A stretch of DNA of 64,000 bases from Anas platyrhynchos (GCF_047663525.1 NC_092611.1:6361001-6425000); one strand, 5' to 3'; shown: positions 24,012 through 35,720, counted from the stretch's first letter. Notes: a model not told the origin generated them from the sequence alone. Program-made: numbers and translations.

Positions 24012-24253
24012 GACCACCATGAAGTTCCCCAGCTCCAGGCTTCCCCTGCAGTGGCAGACATTCATCAGGAACCTTAAACCCAACCCAAAGCACTTCTCCC
24101 AGTGCTTGCCCTGTGCCAAGAGCCAGGTGGCACGGAGCATCCTGTGGCCCCAGGGTGCCAGGAATGCTGCTCTGGCTATGGGTAGGAAAAGGGGATGCTG
24201 TGTCCTTGGGGTATTGCAGGGGAAGCCTGGGGCTGGGGGACTTCATGGTGTGA
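24012..24253. repeat. Long inverted repeat, 36-bp arms
   Basis: The left arm (24,015-24,050) is the reverse complement of the right arm (24,215-24,250) at 34 of 36 positions. Both mismatches place T opposite G, so an RNA copied from the plus strand would pair without a break through two G-U wobbles. Three further pairs (one A-U, two G-U) extend the stem to 24,053/24,212. The 164-nt interval holds smaller hairpins: AAGCACT/AGTGCTT (24,088-24,107) and GTGCCA/TGGCAC (24,113-24,133). I do not recognise the arm sequence as a known repeat family. It may be two inverted copies of an unknown repeat or a structured RNA. Confidence 0.85.
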
Positions 24254-24999
24254 AGGAAGAGGGGAGGAAATCTGGCTTAATTGGAAAGCTCCAGGGAGAG
24301 CAGCCAGGACTGGTCTGGCTGTGTCAAAATCTCCTGTGGACATGTGGGGAGTGGAGGATGAAGGAATGTGTGGAGCTCAGAGAGAAACACGTCAGCTTTC
24401 CCTAGCCTTTGCTAGAGAGCTGCCCTTCACCTTTCACTTCTGTGGTGGTTTGTGGCTATTTGGGAACTCCAGATAAGAAGAAATAGGTGTCACACCGTGG
24501 AAACATGGTGAAACCCCAAAAGCTTGGTTCTCTCTCCCAGTTCTCGTCACCCCATCCCTGCTCTGCACGGTGTGTGCTGTCAGGGGGATCCTACACCACC
24601 CCTTCACCTCTCCCTCCCTCCCCTGCAATGAACACATGCCCTCCAGACACAGAAGCTGCAGAGAGCGCTAATTTATAAGAACTGAATAATTCAGGGGGCT
24701 TCCATGCCCTGTTCCTTCTCTGTTGGTCTCCCCCGGGAAAATCCACCAGCCTACCCACACACATGGGGACGGGAGAGTGGGAGACCCTCCTGGGAGACAT
24801 ATCCCTTGCACGTGCTCCTTCCTCATTGCATACCCATCCCTCTAGGTCTTTTTTCATCTTTATATGCACAGCCGTCTCCCTGCCGTCCCTCTCCATACTT
24901 TTCTCACTGCTCTGCGCACCCCTCAGCCATCCTCTGCTCCGCCACCACAATATCCCCGGGTCTCCCTCCGGAGCACTCCGTTTCTGCAGGAGAAGGGAC

Positions 25000-25245
25000 C
25001 TGGGAATTTGGCTTTAATATTTCATAAGCTTCCTTCTAAAATGTAAAGCATATTTACGTTATTTGCATCAACCAGCAGGAAAACAAATGCCTTTGCCTTG
25101 CAAGCAGATCTTAACCTGCTGTCCATTTTTTTCCAGGGCTGAGCATAAATAACACAATTTATTCAAAAGAACCCTTTCTCCTATTTACATTTATATTGAA
25201 TAATTTAAAACACCTTTCTCCGTTTCCATAAATTCCTCCTTCTAG
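25000..25245. promoter_or_regulatory. Enhancer-like island with octamer
   Basis: An A+T-rich block with an exact ATTTGCAT octamer at 25,061-25,068, preceded by TATTTACGTT. It also has CATAAATAACACAATTTATTC and ACATTTATATTGAATAATTT. It has no open frame and is non-repetitive. It is a strong conserved non-coding element candidate by eye. Confidence 0.4.
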
Positions 25246-26299
25246 GATGGGGGAACCTGTCCAGGCCTAAGGAACGTGCTTCGAAGCAGAAGCTCTAATT
25301 GCACAAGCACACGGATGCTCACAGCTCTGTGTTTGTTCTCTGTGATGTGCTGACCATCATGGGGAAAGGAAGAGGGGGCACTGGGGGTCCTGGAGGTAAG
25401 GGGTGGTGAGCCCAGGAACGAAGATGGAGGTTGGAGCATTCTGGGGCTGAGATTTGCTCGAGGATGCTGAACGTCAGGGTAAAGCAAACTGAGCCCTCGG
25501 GTTTTGCAATTAGGTGGTTGTACCCTGCGTGCCCCTTTGGGAAGGAGGGAAGGATTTGGGTCCTGGGTGTAAAGGGGCACTGCACCAAAACTCACCTGAC
25601 TCTTTCTGTTCCTTCCTCTTCTGCCTGCATCTGAAGAAGGTGTACAAAGGGCTGCATCACAGCCCCCTGCACTGATGTAAGAGCATAGCAGAACAAAGCC
25701 AGGCTCTGCAGTCCTGATGCTGGTGAAAGCTTGAAGGTTTCATCCTGCAGAGCATGAGGGCTGAGCTCCCCCAGCAGCATCCAGGGAGGCAGATCTTCAG
25801 CCGGTGTCAATCTGTGATAATCAGTGAGTTGATTTAAACCCACTGAATACCACTTTCCCACTTTCATTTCCTCTCTCCCTGGACAGGTTTAGGCTCTTTG
25901 TCTCTTATCTCTTTCTAATCATTTATATTTTCATCACTGTCTCTTCCTCAGGGTTTCTTTGGCAGCATTCTCTTAAGTTTAGTCTGTTTGCTAGACACAG
26001 AGTTAATGTTATTATTCTATACTGGCTTCCAGACACATTGTCCATCACTTAGGCATGACGGGGAAGTGAGCCAAAAATGAATCAAGCTATCACACCCCAA
26101 TGGATCTCTTGGAAACACGAGCAGGAGCAGTCAGAGAGGAAATTCTATGGTAAATCTCAGCACAGGAGTGGGATTCCAGATTAATTAGTGGTAGAGAAGG
26201 GCTGGAAGTTTGCATAACATCTAGTGGCCTCATCTAGCATCTGTCCCTATCACTCTCTAGGCTCCAGGTCCTCTTCCTAGCAGAGAGCATGATTCAATC

Positions 26300-26430
26300 C
26301 TTACCCAGTGCCTTGGCCAACTAATTATGTTTTTCATTTATTTTTATTATTTTATTTTTTTTTCCAGGAGATTAGGTTTGATTTTTGCTTTTCTCTAATC
26401 TCTGCTAATCTCAGCCTGTTGGACCTCTCC
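26300..26430. promoter_or_regulatory. A+T-rich block, possible element
   Basis: The block contains CCAACTAATTATG, then a T/A low-complexity run (TTTATTTTTATTATTTT) and repeated TCTAATC/GCTAATC strings near 26,393-26,412. Part of it is simple sequence, so the regulatory call is weak. Confidence 0.2.
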
Positions 26431-27149
26431 ATGTAGCAGATGCCGGGTTGATTGCAGTGTGTAGCTCATCCCCAGCTGTAGTGCAGGAGATGCATCTCCT
26501 GTGGCTGGAAAATCTCCTGAATTTACCTTTGCTAAGTGGCAATTGCTAATTTGTTGAGGGGAAGCCAGGGAAGCTGAGGAGGGCTCTTGAAGCAGACAAA
26601 AGGGGTGTGGAAATCAGCCCTGCAGGAGCCACAGCTCCTCTGTGGCAGGAACCTGCAGGTTTTAGACTTGCAAAATGTTTTATAGTTAGGAGATGGGGTA
26701 TGGGTGCTGGAGAGTGCCAGCTCGTAGATTCCCCAGCACAAGTGAGAGGAAGAAGAGTTGCAGAAGAGAAAGAAATTGCAGGCAATTTGTTTGTCCTGTG
26801 GGTATAACTTCTGAAAGCACTAACAAGAACCACAGGTAATTTATGGAGAGGCCCGGGGAACACTGCTGGGAGAGGAGAAAGAGGACCCCAGATTGGAGCC
26901 CTTAACTCATCACTCATAAGGAGAAATTCAGCTCCAGGCTCCGGGATGGTTTGTACATAAACCCACTGGACCACATCACAGAGAGATGGGAGCTGGTTGT
27001 GTCGGGCTGTCCCGAGGGAGAATCCAAACAAACTGCAGGGATGCTGTCCTCAAATTGGTGTAAATCAGGAGCCATTCAGCTGAAGCCCAGGGCGCTCATC
27101 GAGTATTTGGGTAAATCTACTTTTAATCTGGTGTTCACTCTGTTAGAAA

Positions 27150-27900
27150 CAGAAACCTAATTTCAGCTTGCAATAAAACTAGAGAAAGCTGCTGGCAAAT
27201 CAAAGCTGATAGAGTAACAAAAGTGTTCGTCTTTTAATTGAAAGTGGAATAAATCCACCTGCATATAATACTTCCCCAGAACATTCCTCCTCAAAGATAG
27301 CTTCCTTTTCTTTCCTCAGTCATTACTAAAATTTCAAGGCTAGAGATTAATTGTAATGGTAATATTACCATTTATTTTAGTGCTAGCTGTACAGGGAGAA
27401 TAAATCTAGCTTGAGAATAAATTGTGATTACTGTGTCCACACTTAAAAGCTGGTGATACTGCCCCTCTATTAATGAAATATTATTGACTAATTCTATTGA
27501 ATTTGGCAAAAAGCTTCCTTTGCAGCTTCCACTTCACTAAAGCACAGATCTGGGAAATTAAACAAGAGTTCAACTCCTGGCACCTACTGAACTGTTACAA
27601 CAGAAAAGAAAATGATGAGCACCCTTTCCTTTCTCCCCTTTAACCTAGAATAGCTTGTTCCCATTTTCCTGTCTTTTGTCTCACTGATCTCTCTGAAATC
27701 CAAGAGCCAGCAGGTGCCTCCTGGTAGTGTTTTATGTTTAAGGGCAGAGATACCCATTTAATTAACTCCATAATTGTATGGTAACTGCCGGCCTTCTGAT
27801 TGCACAGTAAGCAGCCGATAGATTAAGACAGTAATTTCATGGTTATTTCTGCCTTTCCCAAACGCTGGTCTCTTGGGAACAAATTCAGATGTCCCTTATG
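27150..27900. promoter_or_regulatory. Long enhancer-like island with 18-bp palindrome
   Basis: About 750 bp of complex A+T-rich sequence with CTTTTAATTGAAAG, GAGATTAATTG, CTATTAATGAAATATTATTG, CATTTAATTAACTCC and CAGTAATTTCATGG. The perfect palindrome AATGGTAATATTACCATT lies at 27,355-27,372. Stops are frequent in all frames. It is one of the two longest islands in the window. Regulatory function is inferred from composition and motif density; conservation was not tested. Confidence 0.42.
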
Positions 27901-28130
27901 AAGGTTATAATTAGGCAAAGCCTCTCACTCAGGCCAGGGAGAGATCAGAGCCCCCTGGGGCAGCATCTCTGCATGCGACTATTGACCCAGTGCTGATGGC
28001 ATGGCAAAGGGAGCTGGAGCTTCCCACTCAGGGCTCAGCGGTGACACACTCAGCAGAGAGGATCCCTGCCTCTTACAGCTACAGATACCAGCAGCTGGGC
28101 TGGGGAAACAGATGGAGATGGTGAGGAAGG

Positions 28131-28250
28131 GGGTGATTTATTCACCAGGTGCTATGTGTTAGGAGCGGTGTCCCCCGACTTCTTCTGTGATGCACAGGGA
28201 AGGACAAAGACCTCCCCAGGACCACCCAGCCCATGTATGAGCCTCAGCAA
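28131..28250 (+). mobile_element. Possible MIR-like SINE relic
   Basis: TTTATTCACCAGGTGCTATGTG matches the left MIR segment (consensus TTTATTGAGCACTTACTATGTG as recalled). After a gap, GATGCACAGGGAAGGACAAAG and CCTCCCCAGGACCACCCAGCC follow in the order expected for the right part of the core. Each piece is weak alone. The collinear order is what supports the call. It could still be chance. Confidence 0.35.
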
Positions 28251-28959
28251 TCCTTGCAGGAGATGGGGATGCTGCGTAGAGTGCATGGGGCACGAGGGTG
28301 CCTGGTGCTCATGCAAAGAGTGGGGCTGGAGGGAAGCTGGGATAAAACCCCTACAGCACCTCAGAGCCAAGGGAAAGAAAACATCGCCTCTTTACTCCCC
28401 TTCTGAGCGCCTCTCTTGCCTCTTGCAGCTTGTGTAAGTGCCTGGCTGCTGTGCCCTTGGATGGAACAATTTCCATTTGAAGCCATTCTCGTAACTGCGG
28501 AGACATTTCCAACGAGCTGCTGGCACCCGAAGTGAGGCTGCAGCTCCGTGATGCAATGACCAAACCCCGCACGGCTGCGGAGCATCAAACTCTTGGCTCT
28601 GTTAACTCGGCTCCTCGGCACTGACGTTAGACTGGTGATGTCCACCCACCAGGCTGCCTGCTAGGCCAGGTAAATTGAGGTAGTAAACGACAATAAGTGA
28701 TTCCTTCCTCCTCTCCTGGGTCTCCCAGTCCACCTCACCTGGTGTTTCCGAGCTGAGAGGTGAGCCAGGAATGACAAAATCACAGGGAATTCCTAATCTC
28801 TCTTGATTTTGAGGCTAGACCATGGTCCTTTGATGCCAACATGAGCCCTCCCTCCATTTGACCAGACTGTGCCAGGACTTCTAAAGGAATATCACAGAAG
28901 ATGCCGTGTAGGAACAGACTGAGAAATCAGAAACGCTGCTCTTAGTGAGCTTTGGCTGA

Positions 28960-29420
28960 ACCTAGAGCAAACCCAGTGCAAGATCCAGGGCTGAGATTCT
29001 CTTCTGGTTTCCACTGGATCTTCATCTCCAGTCGTGAGAACAGCTGGGAGCAATATGGTACCGATGGCAGTTGCTACAGAGCTTGATGTGTTGGAAATCC
29101 TGCTTGGGAACCAAAATCAAATCTTCATTCTGGGTACATTTCCCAAAGACCAAAATTGTGATATCCCTTCAAGCACCAAACGGGGGCCCATTAGAGTGCT
29201 TGTGTTTGAACATTTGAAGCAATTATTCATGTTCACCCAGCTCCGAAGAGCTACCAAACGCCATGTGTTTTTCCTCAGTGTTAATAAAAACCTAAATGAT
29301 TCTTCATTAAGAAGCCCATTAAGATGACTGCGGTTTCCTCGAAGCTCATTAGAGGATATTCTCCCCACTAAATTATCACACTGGAGTTTTGTAGAAATCT
29401 GAGGAAGGATGCCCTATTGT
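28960..29420. promoter_or_regulatory. Enhancer-like island with repeated CATTA(A)G motifs
   Basis: The block carries CATTAG at 29,189-29,194, CATTAAG at 29,305-29,311 and 29,317-29,323, and CATTAG at 29,347-29,352. The middle two are a short direct repeat, CATTAAGA-AGCC-CATTAAGA. A 97-codon plus-strand open frame (29,034-29,327) has no recognised domain. I favour a non-coding regulatory element, with a hidden exon as a less likely alternative. Confidence 0.35.
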
Positions 29421-29929
29421 GATTAATTCATGATAAATTTTTGCTCCCTTGCTTGCAGGCTGCTCTCTGGGCTCCGTTTTGGGTTGCAGGGAGGAAGAAA
29501 GCGATGCTTCAGCGTGGGAGCGATGTCCCAGAGGTGTTCCTGCCATCTGTCTGTGCAGGGCTTCCCCTCCTCTTCCAACAGGAGCCTCCATCGGGACCTC
29601 TCCACAAATAATTCCTGCTCTCCTGACCTTCAAAGCCCCGTGGAGGCCTGGTGGTGGGGATGGCCAGGAGGAAGCTGCCGTGTCCCGAACCGTTCCTCCA
29701 TCCCTGGAGGTCACTGAGCCACCTCTCACCCATGGGCAATCTCATGCAAGGAGCTTGTGGGGCCGAAGCAATGGTTTTAAGCTCTGCCTGTGCTGCTAAA
29801 TCCATGCAGGATCCACGTGTGGCCTCCCCATTTCATTTCCTCCTCAGCCTGGTGGTAAACTGGAGGAGCTGGGGGCTGCCGAAGTGTGGGAACGCGGGCT
29901 GCTTTAACAGAACGGAGCCGCTCTAATCT

Positions 29930-30230
29930 CCCACCGAGTATTAAAATCTCATTTTATGGTACATTATACACTTGGCCTTTAGAACAATCGGTGACCATAA
30001 ATGGTGTTTGCGTCCCGAAGCCAAATCTGGGGAAAGAACAAGAGATAATCCGTCTGGCTGGAGAGGATGGAGCGGGGAGGGCTAGCGCTGCGCAATTATT
30101 TATGTCCATTCAGAGGCAGAGGGAAATTAAGTGCATTAACTGGGCTGCCAGGCCCTCCTCAGAATGGGGCTTTAAATGATATTGATGTGGTGCTAATAGG
30201 AGCACAGTTTGTCTTTTGTGCATTACAGCT
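29930..30230. promoter_or_regulatory. Enhancer-like island
   Basis: Moderately A+T-rich sequence with ACATTATACACTTGG, GCGCAATTATTTATGTCC, GGAAATTAAGTGCATTAAC and GCTTTAAATGATATTGATG. It is set between G+C-rich spacers. Regulatory role is inferred. Confidence 0.28.
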
Positions 30231-32859
30231 CCGGGCTCCGAACTGGCACTTGGAGAGCAGCGTCAGGCTTGCTCCGGCTCTTTAGGGGGATTTGTTTCTG
30301 GGGATTTGGGGTTTTTAAAAAGCTGCAGAGCCACTCTGCCCCAACGAGCCTCTGAGAGGTGTTTGGGGCACCCAGAGGAGGCTCCCACCCAGCCAAACCC
30401 TACAGGGCATCCCCTTCAGTGTGCCATCATCAGCAGCTTTCACTCAGGCTTCATCCACCAGCTCAGGATCAGGCTCCTTAAATCAGGATTTTGCCTGAAG
30501 GGACCTGAATGCATCCCCTGTCTGAGGATGACCTCTCTCAAGCCATGGACCGGTGAACCGGAATATTTATAAGGGGCCAGCTCGGGGCAGTCCATCCCTC
30601 CCTGGGCAGCCCTGTGCTTTCCCTTCTCTGTCTGGCTTGCTGCTCACAATTGCCAACAGGTGCTGCTGGAATTCATCCCTGAGTCTAACAGCGATAATAA
30701 AGGGCTGTGCAGGGTGTTTGAGGGAAGTCCACGGGCAGCATACAAATGAAGGTGGCCTGTGCCCAGCCAGGTACTAGGGGAAAGTTTCTGAGGGAGCTGT
30801 GCAAAGAACCCATGGTTCCTTCCTGGCTGCTGGGATTCTCTTGGCAATTCCATCTATCCCACCCAATTTTATTATTTCTAAGGTTTCAATCGCTTCTTGT
30901 GCTCACGGAGGGCAGTATTTCTTCCTCAAGCGCTGAGATATCACCCCACTTACTTTTAAGGGATGCTGCTATCTGAGTCCAGGTTGTATTTCATCCTAAA
31001 GTGCATCCTTAACTGCTTCTTTTTGTGCAGAGCTCAGCCTTGAACCTTTGGCGAAGGCCTCAGGGGTCCTTAAAAGTAACTGGGCAGTGACCAGGCACAA
31101 GCAAATGCTGCACGAGTGGGAATGGCAGGGGAATTCAGATTCAGGAGGAGGAAAGCACAGAGCTCAAGCTGGGTTTCTGTGGCAGAAAGCTGTTCCCTGG
31201 CATGGGCTGTGCACCTCTTGCACATTCCTGATCTCTCTGTCCACTCTGCCTGTGTGTGCGCCCTTGTAGGGCTGCCTACGAAATCCCTCCCACCCACAGC
31301 TAAAAGTTCCTCAGACGTTGCCTCTTCCTTTCGTCTTTAATCTCCTCCGGAATCAGCTATTAAATCAATAGCCTGCACGATTATCTGCTGTCATCTTGGG
31401 AGGAAAATGCGCAGGGTTTGAAGGCAAATGCTGTTTATTCATTCCGTTCCTCCTGCAGCTCCGGCAGGAGCGCCGAGCTTGGCACGGAGCGAGCGGAGGG
31501 AGGGCAGCGCCGTGATTTGTTGGCGTGATGTGACAGGCAATTTTCAGATCTGGATCAGAAAAGTTGCACCGAAAGTTTTCGAGGTGGCTGCGTTCGGGTT
31601 TAGCTCTGGGGGAGAAAAGCGTTATTTTTACTTTCAGAGAAAAGACGTGAGCTTTCAATGTGCCACAGAAGGTTTTGATGATTCGGTTCTGTTATTGGAG
31701 CTGAAGCTGGCTGAGCCCAGAGCCCTCCCCAAAGGATGTGCTGAGAAACATGCAGAGGAATCGGGGCAATTAACCAGTAAGGAGCCAATCAAGGTGATGG
31801 ATGTACGCAATACTTTTATTTTCTAGTTCACTCCCTTCTGATCTAAGGGTGCAGGGACACCACTCAGGCCAGCTGAGTGATGCTGGACCAGTTTCAGAGG
31901 AGTTACTGGTCCACATCTGGGTACTGGGCACATCAGTGCAGCGAGCGTGTGCATGGGGCAGTTCTCAGCAGCTGTTCCTTGAGAGAAAGCCTTCTCCTGA
32001 TGTCCTGGGGAAAGCACAAATGGCCAAGATGATCCGATGGCAACCCAGAAAGCCAGGCAGGAGCCAGCCAGACCAGCTGGGCATGTGCTGCACGTGCTTT
32101 TTCTCTTTCTCCCTCTTCATGAGCTGAGATAATTATTTCTGTGTGTTGCGGTTCTAAAGCGAGCATCCCTGATCCTGGCTCTGCCTCTTATCATGAGGCA
32201 GCTGCAAAATTGCTTTCAAATTGTTTTACAATTGGGTTTTGCTTGTGAACCTCTTGACTCAGCGAGGCAAAGCTGACATGAGAAAAGGGTTTGGGAAGAT
32301 GGGAGCAGACAGGGGGCCGAGCGGCCGAGGCCAGGGAGGACGAGATGGAAGGAAGGATGAAAGATGAAAGATGCTGCTTGCAGCAGGAGCCCGTGGGTCA
32401 GAGCAGAAGGGATGTGGTCCTGCACCTCTCGGAGCCAGAAGCAGCCTGTGCGCCCTGAGCACCGCTGCTGCTGCCCTGCCTTCATACAGAGCGCACGCAG
32501 GGCCTGGCATGCAGCCAGAGAGGCTGCGAGGTAGCACAGCAAGGCCAATATCTATCACCTGCACACACACCGTGGTTAAAACAACCACTGGGACAACCCC
32601 AGAGCCCATTCAGCCTGCTGTCAGGTCTCCAGCAGCGATAGGAAAAGGGGAGCCGCAGCCCCCGTGCTGAGCCGGCGAGGTGCCCGGTGAGAAATGGGAG
32701 CCTCCAGGGGAAACCCAGGCCTCTGAGAAGGGAAAAGCAATTTTTCTCCTCGCTGCACCTGACCACATCCACCTCCTCCATCAGGTGCCGGGCCAAAGTT
32801 AGCACTGCTGCCAAGGTTTTTCCTTTCAGGGCCATAAAGATAAAATACCATCGGACCCA

Positions 32860-33030
32860 GTAGTCCCGATAGCAGCGACTTTGTTTAAGTAACTTCATAA
32901 TGAGTCCCAGTTCTTCTCCCAACAGATGCCTTTGGTATAATATCCTGGAGTAGCAATGGAATAAAATAAATCAGCTTTTACAAACTCATAAACACATAGA
33001 AGGGAACGTAAACCAATTTCTGATCTAGTT
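32860..33030. promoter_or_regulatory. Small A+T-rich block
   Basis: The block contains GTAACTTCATAATGAG, TTGGTATAATATCCTGG and GGAATAAAATAAATCAGC. It is short and non-repetitive with no coding signal. Weak candidate. Confidence 0.2.
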
Positions 33031-33354
33031 GAGGTGCGCTGAGACTTCACGGAGTGGCACAAAGCTCGAGTGGAGGCTGAAATTGCTCTTGAGCCGGTGA
33101 GTCCCTCTCTCCTCTCTCTCTGCCAACAGAGATGCTGCTCTTAACCCTTTGAAGGCTGTCTATGTAATTTTTTGGGGGTCTCTCTCCATGCACACATGCG
33201 CTGTGATGTTGCTGTGCTGCAGGGGAGGTGGGAGAGATGTGCCTGGAAGTGCCCGGGTCTGATTTTGGGCAGCCCCTGGGGACCTGCTCTGGTCACTCTG
33301 CTCTGTTCCTGAGCACCACCAAGACACGTTCTCATCCTGTCTTTGCAGGAAACA

Positions 33355-33460
33355 AATGCCCGTCCACCGTGTAATTAACCCAGTTAGCAGAGACATTGAT
33401 GCATGCTAACTCCAAGAAACCGGCTTATTATCATCACTGCTAATTAGCCATGGGAAAACA
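33355..33460. promoter_or_regulatory. Small island with TAAT motifs
   Basis: TGTAATTAACCC, ATTGATGCATGCTAAC and CTGCTAATTAGCCATGG cluster within about 100 bp. GCTAATTAGC (33,440-33,449) is a perfect 10-bp palindrome around a TAATTA homeodomain core. Function inferred. Confidence 0.3.
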
Positions 33461-33829
33461 GACATGGGTTGTGTGTATATCTGTTGAAGGAGGAGGGGAA
33501 GAAGAAGTGGAAACCTGTTGAAATTGATTTTCCCCATTCTTTTACAGCTGGGCTCTCCTCCAGCATCGGGCACCCTCCCCGTGCCTGCTCCATGGGTGAA
33601 AAAGTGCAGATTTTGGTGCCTGTCCCTTCCAGAGCTTGCTGCACCGCACGTGCTGCCCGACCCAGCAGCCCCACGTCCAGCACGCATCCAGCTCGCCCTG
33701 CACAGCCCGTTGCTCTCCAAGGAAGCTCGCTGTGGAGTTTGCTGCCGCATTTAGTATTCGGAGAGGAGCCCAACTCGCTGATTGTGCTGATGGGATATGA
33801 AAGGCAGGATAGAGTTTTACTGCAGAGCA

Positions 33830-33975
33830 GTTGACCTTGCTCCAGAGATATTACCGATACACAGCTGCTATTCAACATTTCAAAACACTGTAGTCATTAT
33901 GTGAATCTGTCTGCTAAGAGAAGCAATTAGACTTCAGAGCATTACGATCCACCATTTCAAACAAAAGCTGCACAC
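33830..33975. promoter_or_regulatory. Enhancer-like island
   Basis: A block with ATTACCGATACACAGC, GTAGTCATTATGTGAATC and GAAGCAATTAGACTTC. It is complex, non-repetitive and lacks any open frame. Regulatory role inferred. Confidence 0.3.
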
Positions 33976-34689
33976 ACAGGTGGGCAGGGGGGGCTCCCTC
34001 CCCATCCCAGCTGCTGGGGGCACACGGGTGCTGGCGTGGAGGACCCAGCAAGGCAGGGGACACAGACCCTGCCCTGCTTGAAACCGTGAGAGGATGAGGT
34101 GGCAGCACGCCCAGCTGGATGGATGTCCTCTGATACAGATGAGGGGCTGCTTGGCTGCATGGTTGGGATGGCAGAGGGATGCTTCGAGATGGAACCTGGC
34201 TCGTGCAGGGCTTTCGCCTGGCCTTTGATCCCTTTAAACTCTTCTAGCACCATTAAGCACACTCACTGCTTGAAGCAGGGGGGCAGGATGGAAACCATGG
34301 GGTCCTCACCAGGTTTAACAGATTTGTGCCCGATGTTGTTCATTCCAAGGCTCCCCTTTCAAACCCTGCTGCCAGAACCCAGCCAGAGCCTGTTGGATGA
34401 GGAAGATGAAGAGGACCCAGCTAGAGGAACCACAGACAGGGACCTATTTCACTCGGACCCAGCACACACCAGAGCACCCAGACATGTCAGAGCTGCTGCC
34501 AGAGGCTCGCTCACACTCATCCTGCGGGGAGGAACCGGGCACAAACCACGTCTGCAGCTGGGATGTGGGCACCCAACGTGCCAGGGGGCAGTGGGAGAGC
34601 CTCCCCCTGAGCCCAGAGGCTCCCCGAGGGCTGCAGCAGCACAGGATACCCAAGGCGAGGCAGGGACGACAGGGAAGGTTTCATGCTTC

Positions 34690-34925
34690 CTAGTGAGCCC
34701 TAATTATGCTGAAGGCCCCTATCACCGATTACACTTGTTCTGCTTGTACAGCACAGGGCTGGTGGCTTGTTTAACAATGCACGGCGCATTGTTCTCGCTC
34801 CAGCCCTTAAAGCCACAAAATTGATATTGCTTTTCCATGGGCAGAGAGATAAGGCGCGTTTAGTACACTGTCAGGGCCATGATACCATCGCCACACGGGG
34901 AAATTAAAAATCTTGACATGGCAAC
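34690..34925. promoter_or_regulatory. Enhancer-like island with inverted SOX-like pair
   Basis: AACAATGC (34,773-34,780) and GCATTGTT (34,786-34,793) form a perfect 8-bp inverted repeat with a 5-bp spacer. Each arm holds a SOX-like ACAATG core. Nearby are CCCTAATTATGC, ATCACCGATTACAC, AAATTGATATTGC and GAGATAAGGCGCG. The arrangement resembles dimeric SOX-E sites, though the 7 bp between cores is wider than I recall as typical. Confidence 0.4.
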
Positions 34926-35329
34926 AAAGCCTCTCACCCCTCCGCAGCACATCGCGGGGCAGCGCTGCGGAACCAGCAGGAATAGCAAAGAGGAGAGTGA
35001 GTGAGAAGACATCCCGAGGCGGTGAGAGAAAACAGCAGCAGCTCGTGCTGGGGAAGCTGGCCTTGCACCTGAGTCTGTCCCCAGAACTTTAAGCTCAGCC
35101 TTTAATACAAAAAATGCCTTTTTTTTTTTTTTTCTCTTGCTGTGCCAGCTCTCTGCAATAATCTCTGGGCACACAGCAAAAAGCCCGTGTTTGCATGGCA
35201 GCGGGTGCTGCGGTCAGGAGCGAGGGGTGGTTAAGAAGGGATGAGAGACCTGGAAGGAGAATGGTGAGCATGAGATTGCCTCTGACAGGCAGAGGCGGTG
35301 GCAATTTTTATTTTTTTTTTTTCCCTGAG

Positions 35330-35720
35330 ATGAGATGCATTTTGGTCCTTCAGTGAAAAGCGCTGATTTGTCGCAACAGAGCTATTTGGGTCTGGAGGCA
35401 TTCATGATGAATTTCCTGGGCTGGAAAAACACAGTTTGAAAATTATCACGGCACCCCGGTCTCGGGTTATGCAGACACAAAGTCTGGCTGGGAGAGTCTC
35501 AGCTGAAATGGACCATTCCCCTCGAAGGTTAAACTTGCGTGCTTTAAAGAAAAAACCCCGAAGCTCGAAATTGAAATGGAGCAATCTAAAGCTATCGCAG
35601 TAAAGTGTGGAGTGACCCGATCTAAACTGCACCTCAATTGGTCATCTGGGGAAAATTGGCACTACTTTGGCTTCCTATCTCAATTTCTGATGGATTTCTG
35701 TCTGTAAGAAAAATCTTTTC
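35330..35720. promoter_or_regulatory. Enhancer-like island
   Basis: Nearly 400 bp of complex sequence with CATTCATGATGAATTTCC (an ATTCAT-G-ATGAAT inverted repeat at 35,400-35,412), GAAAATTATCACGG and CCTCAATTGGTCATC followed by GGGAAAATTGGCAC. The sequence has few CAGC/CTGC strings, unlike its flanks. A 76-codon minus-strand open frame is unremarkable. Good candidate for a conserved non-coding element. Confidence 0.38.

Noticed and set aside
28676-28685. TGAGGTAGTA, identical to the first ten bases of let-7
   Set aside because: The match ends after ten bases and no complementary arm for a precursor hairpin is visible nearby.
34099-34824. 241-codon open frame with acidic stretch
   Set aside because: A short Glu/Asp run is the only feature. 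The rest has no domain, and the right end runs into an enhancer-like island.
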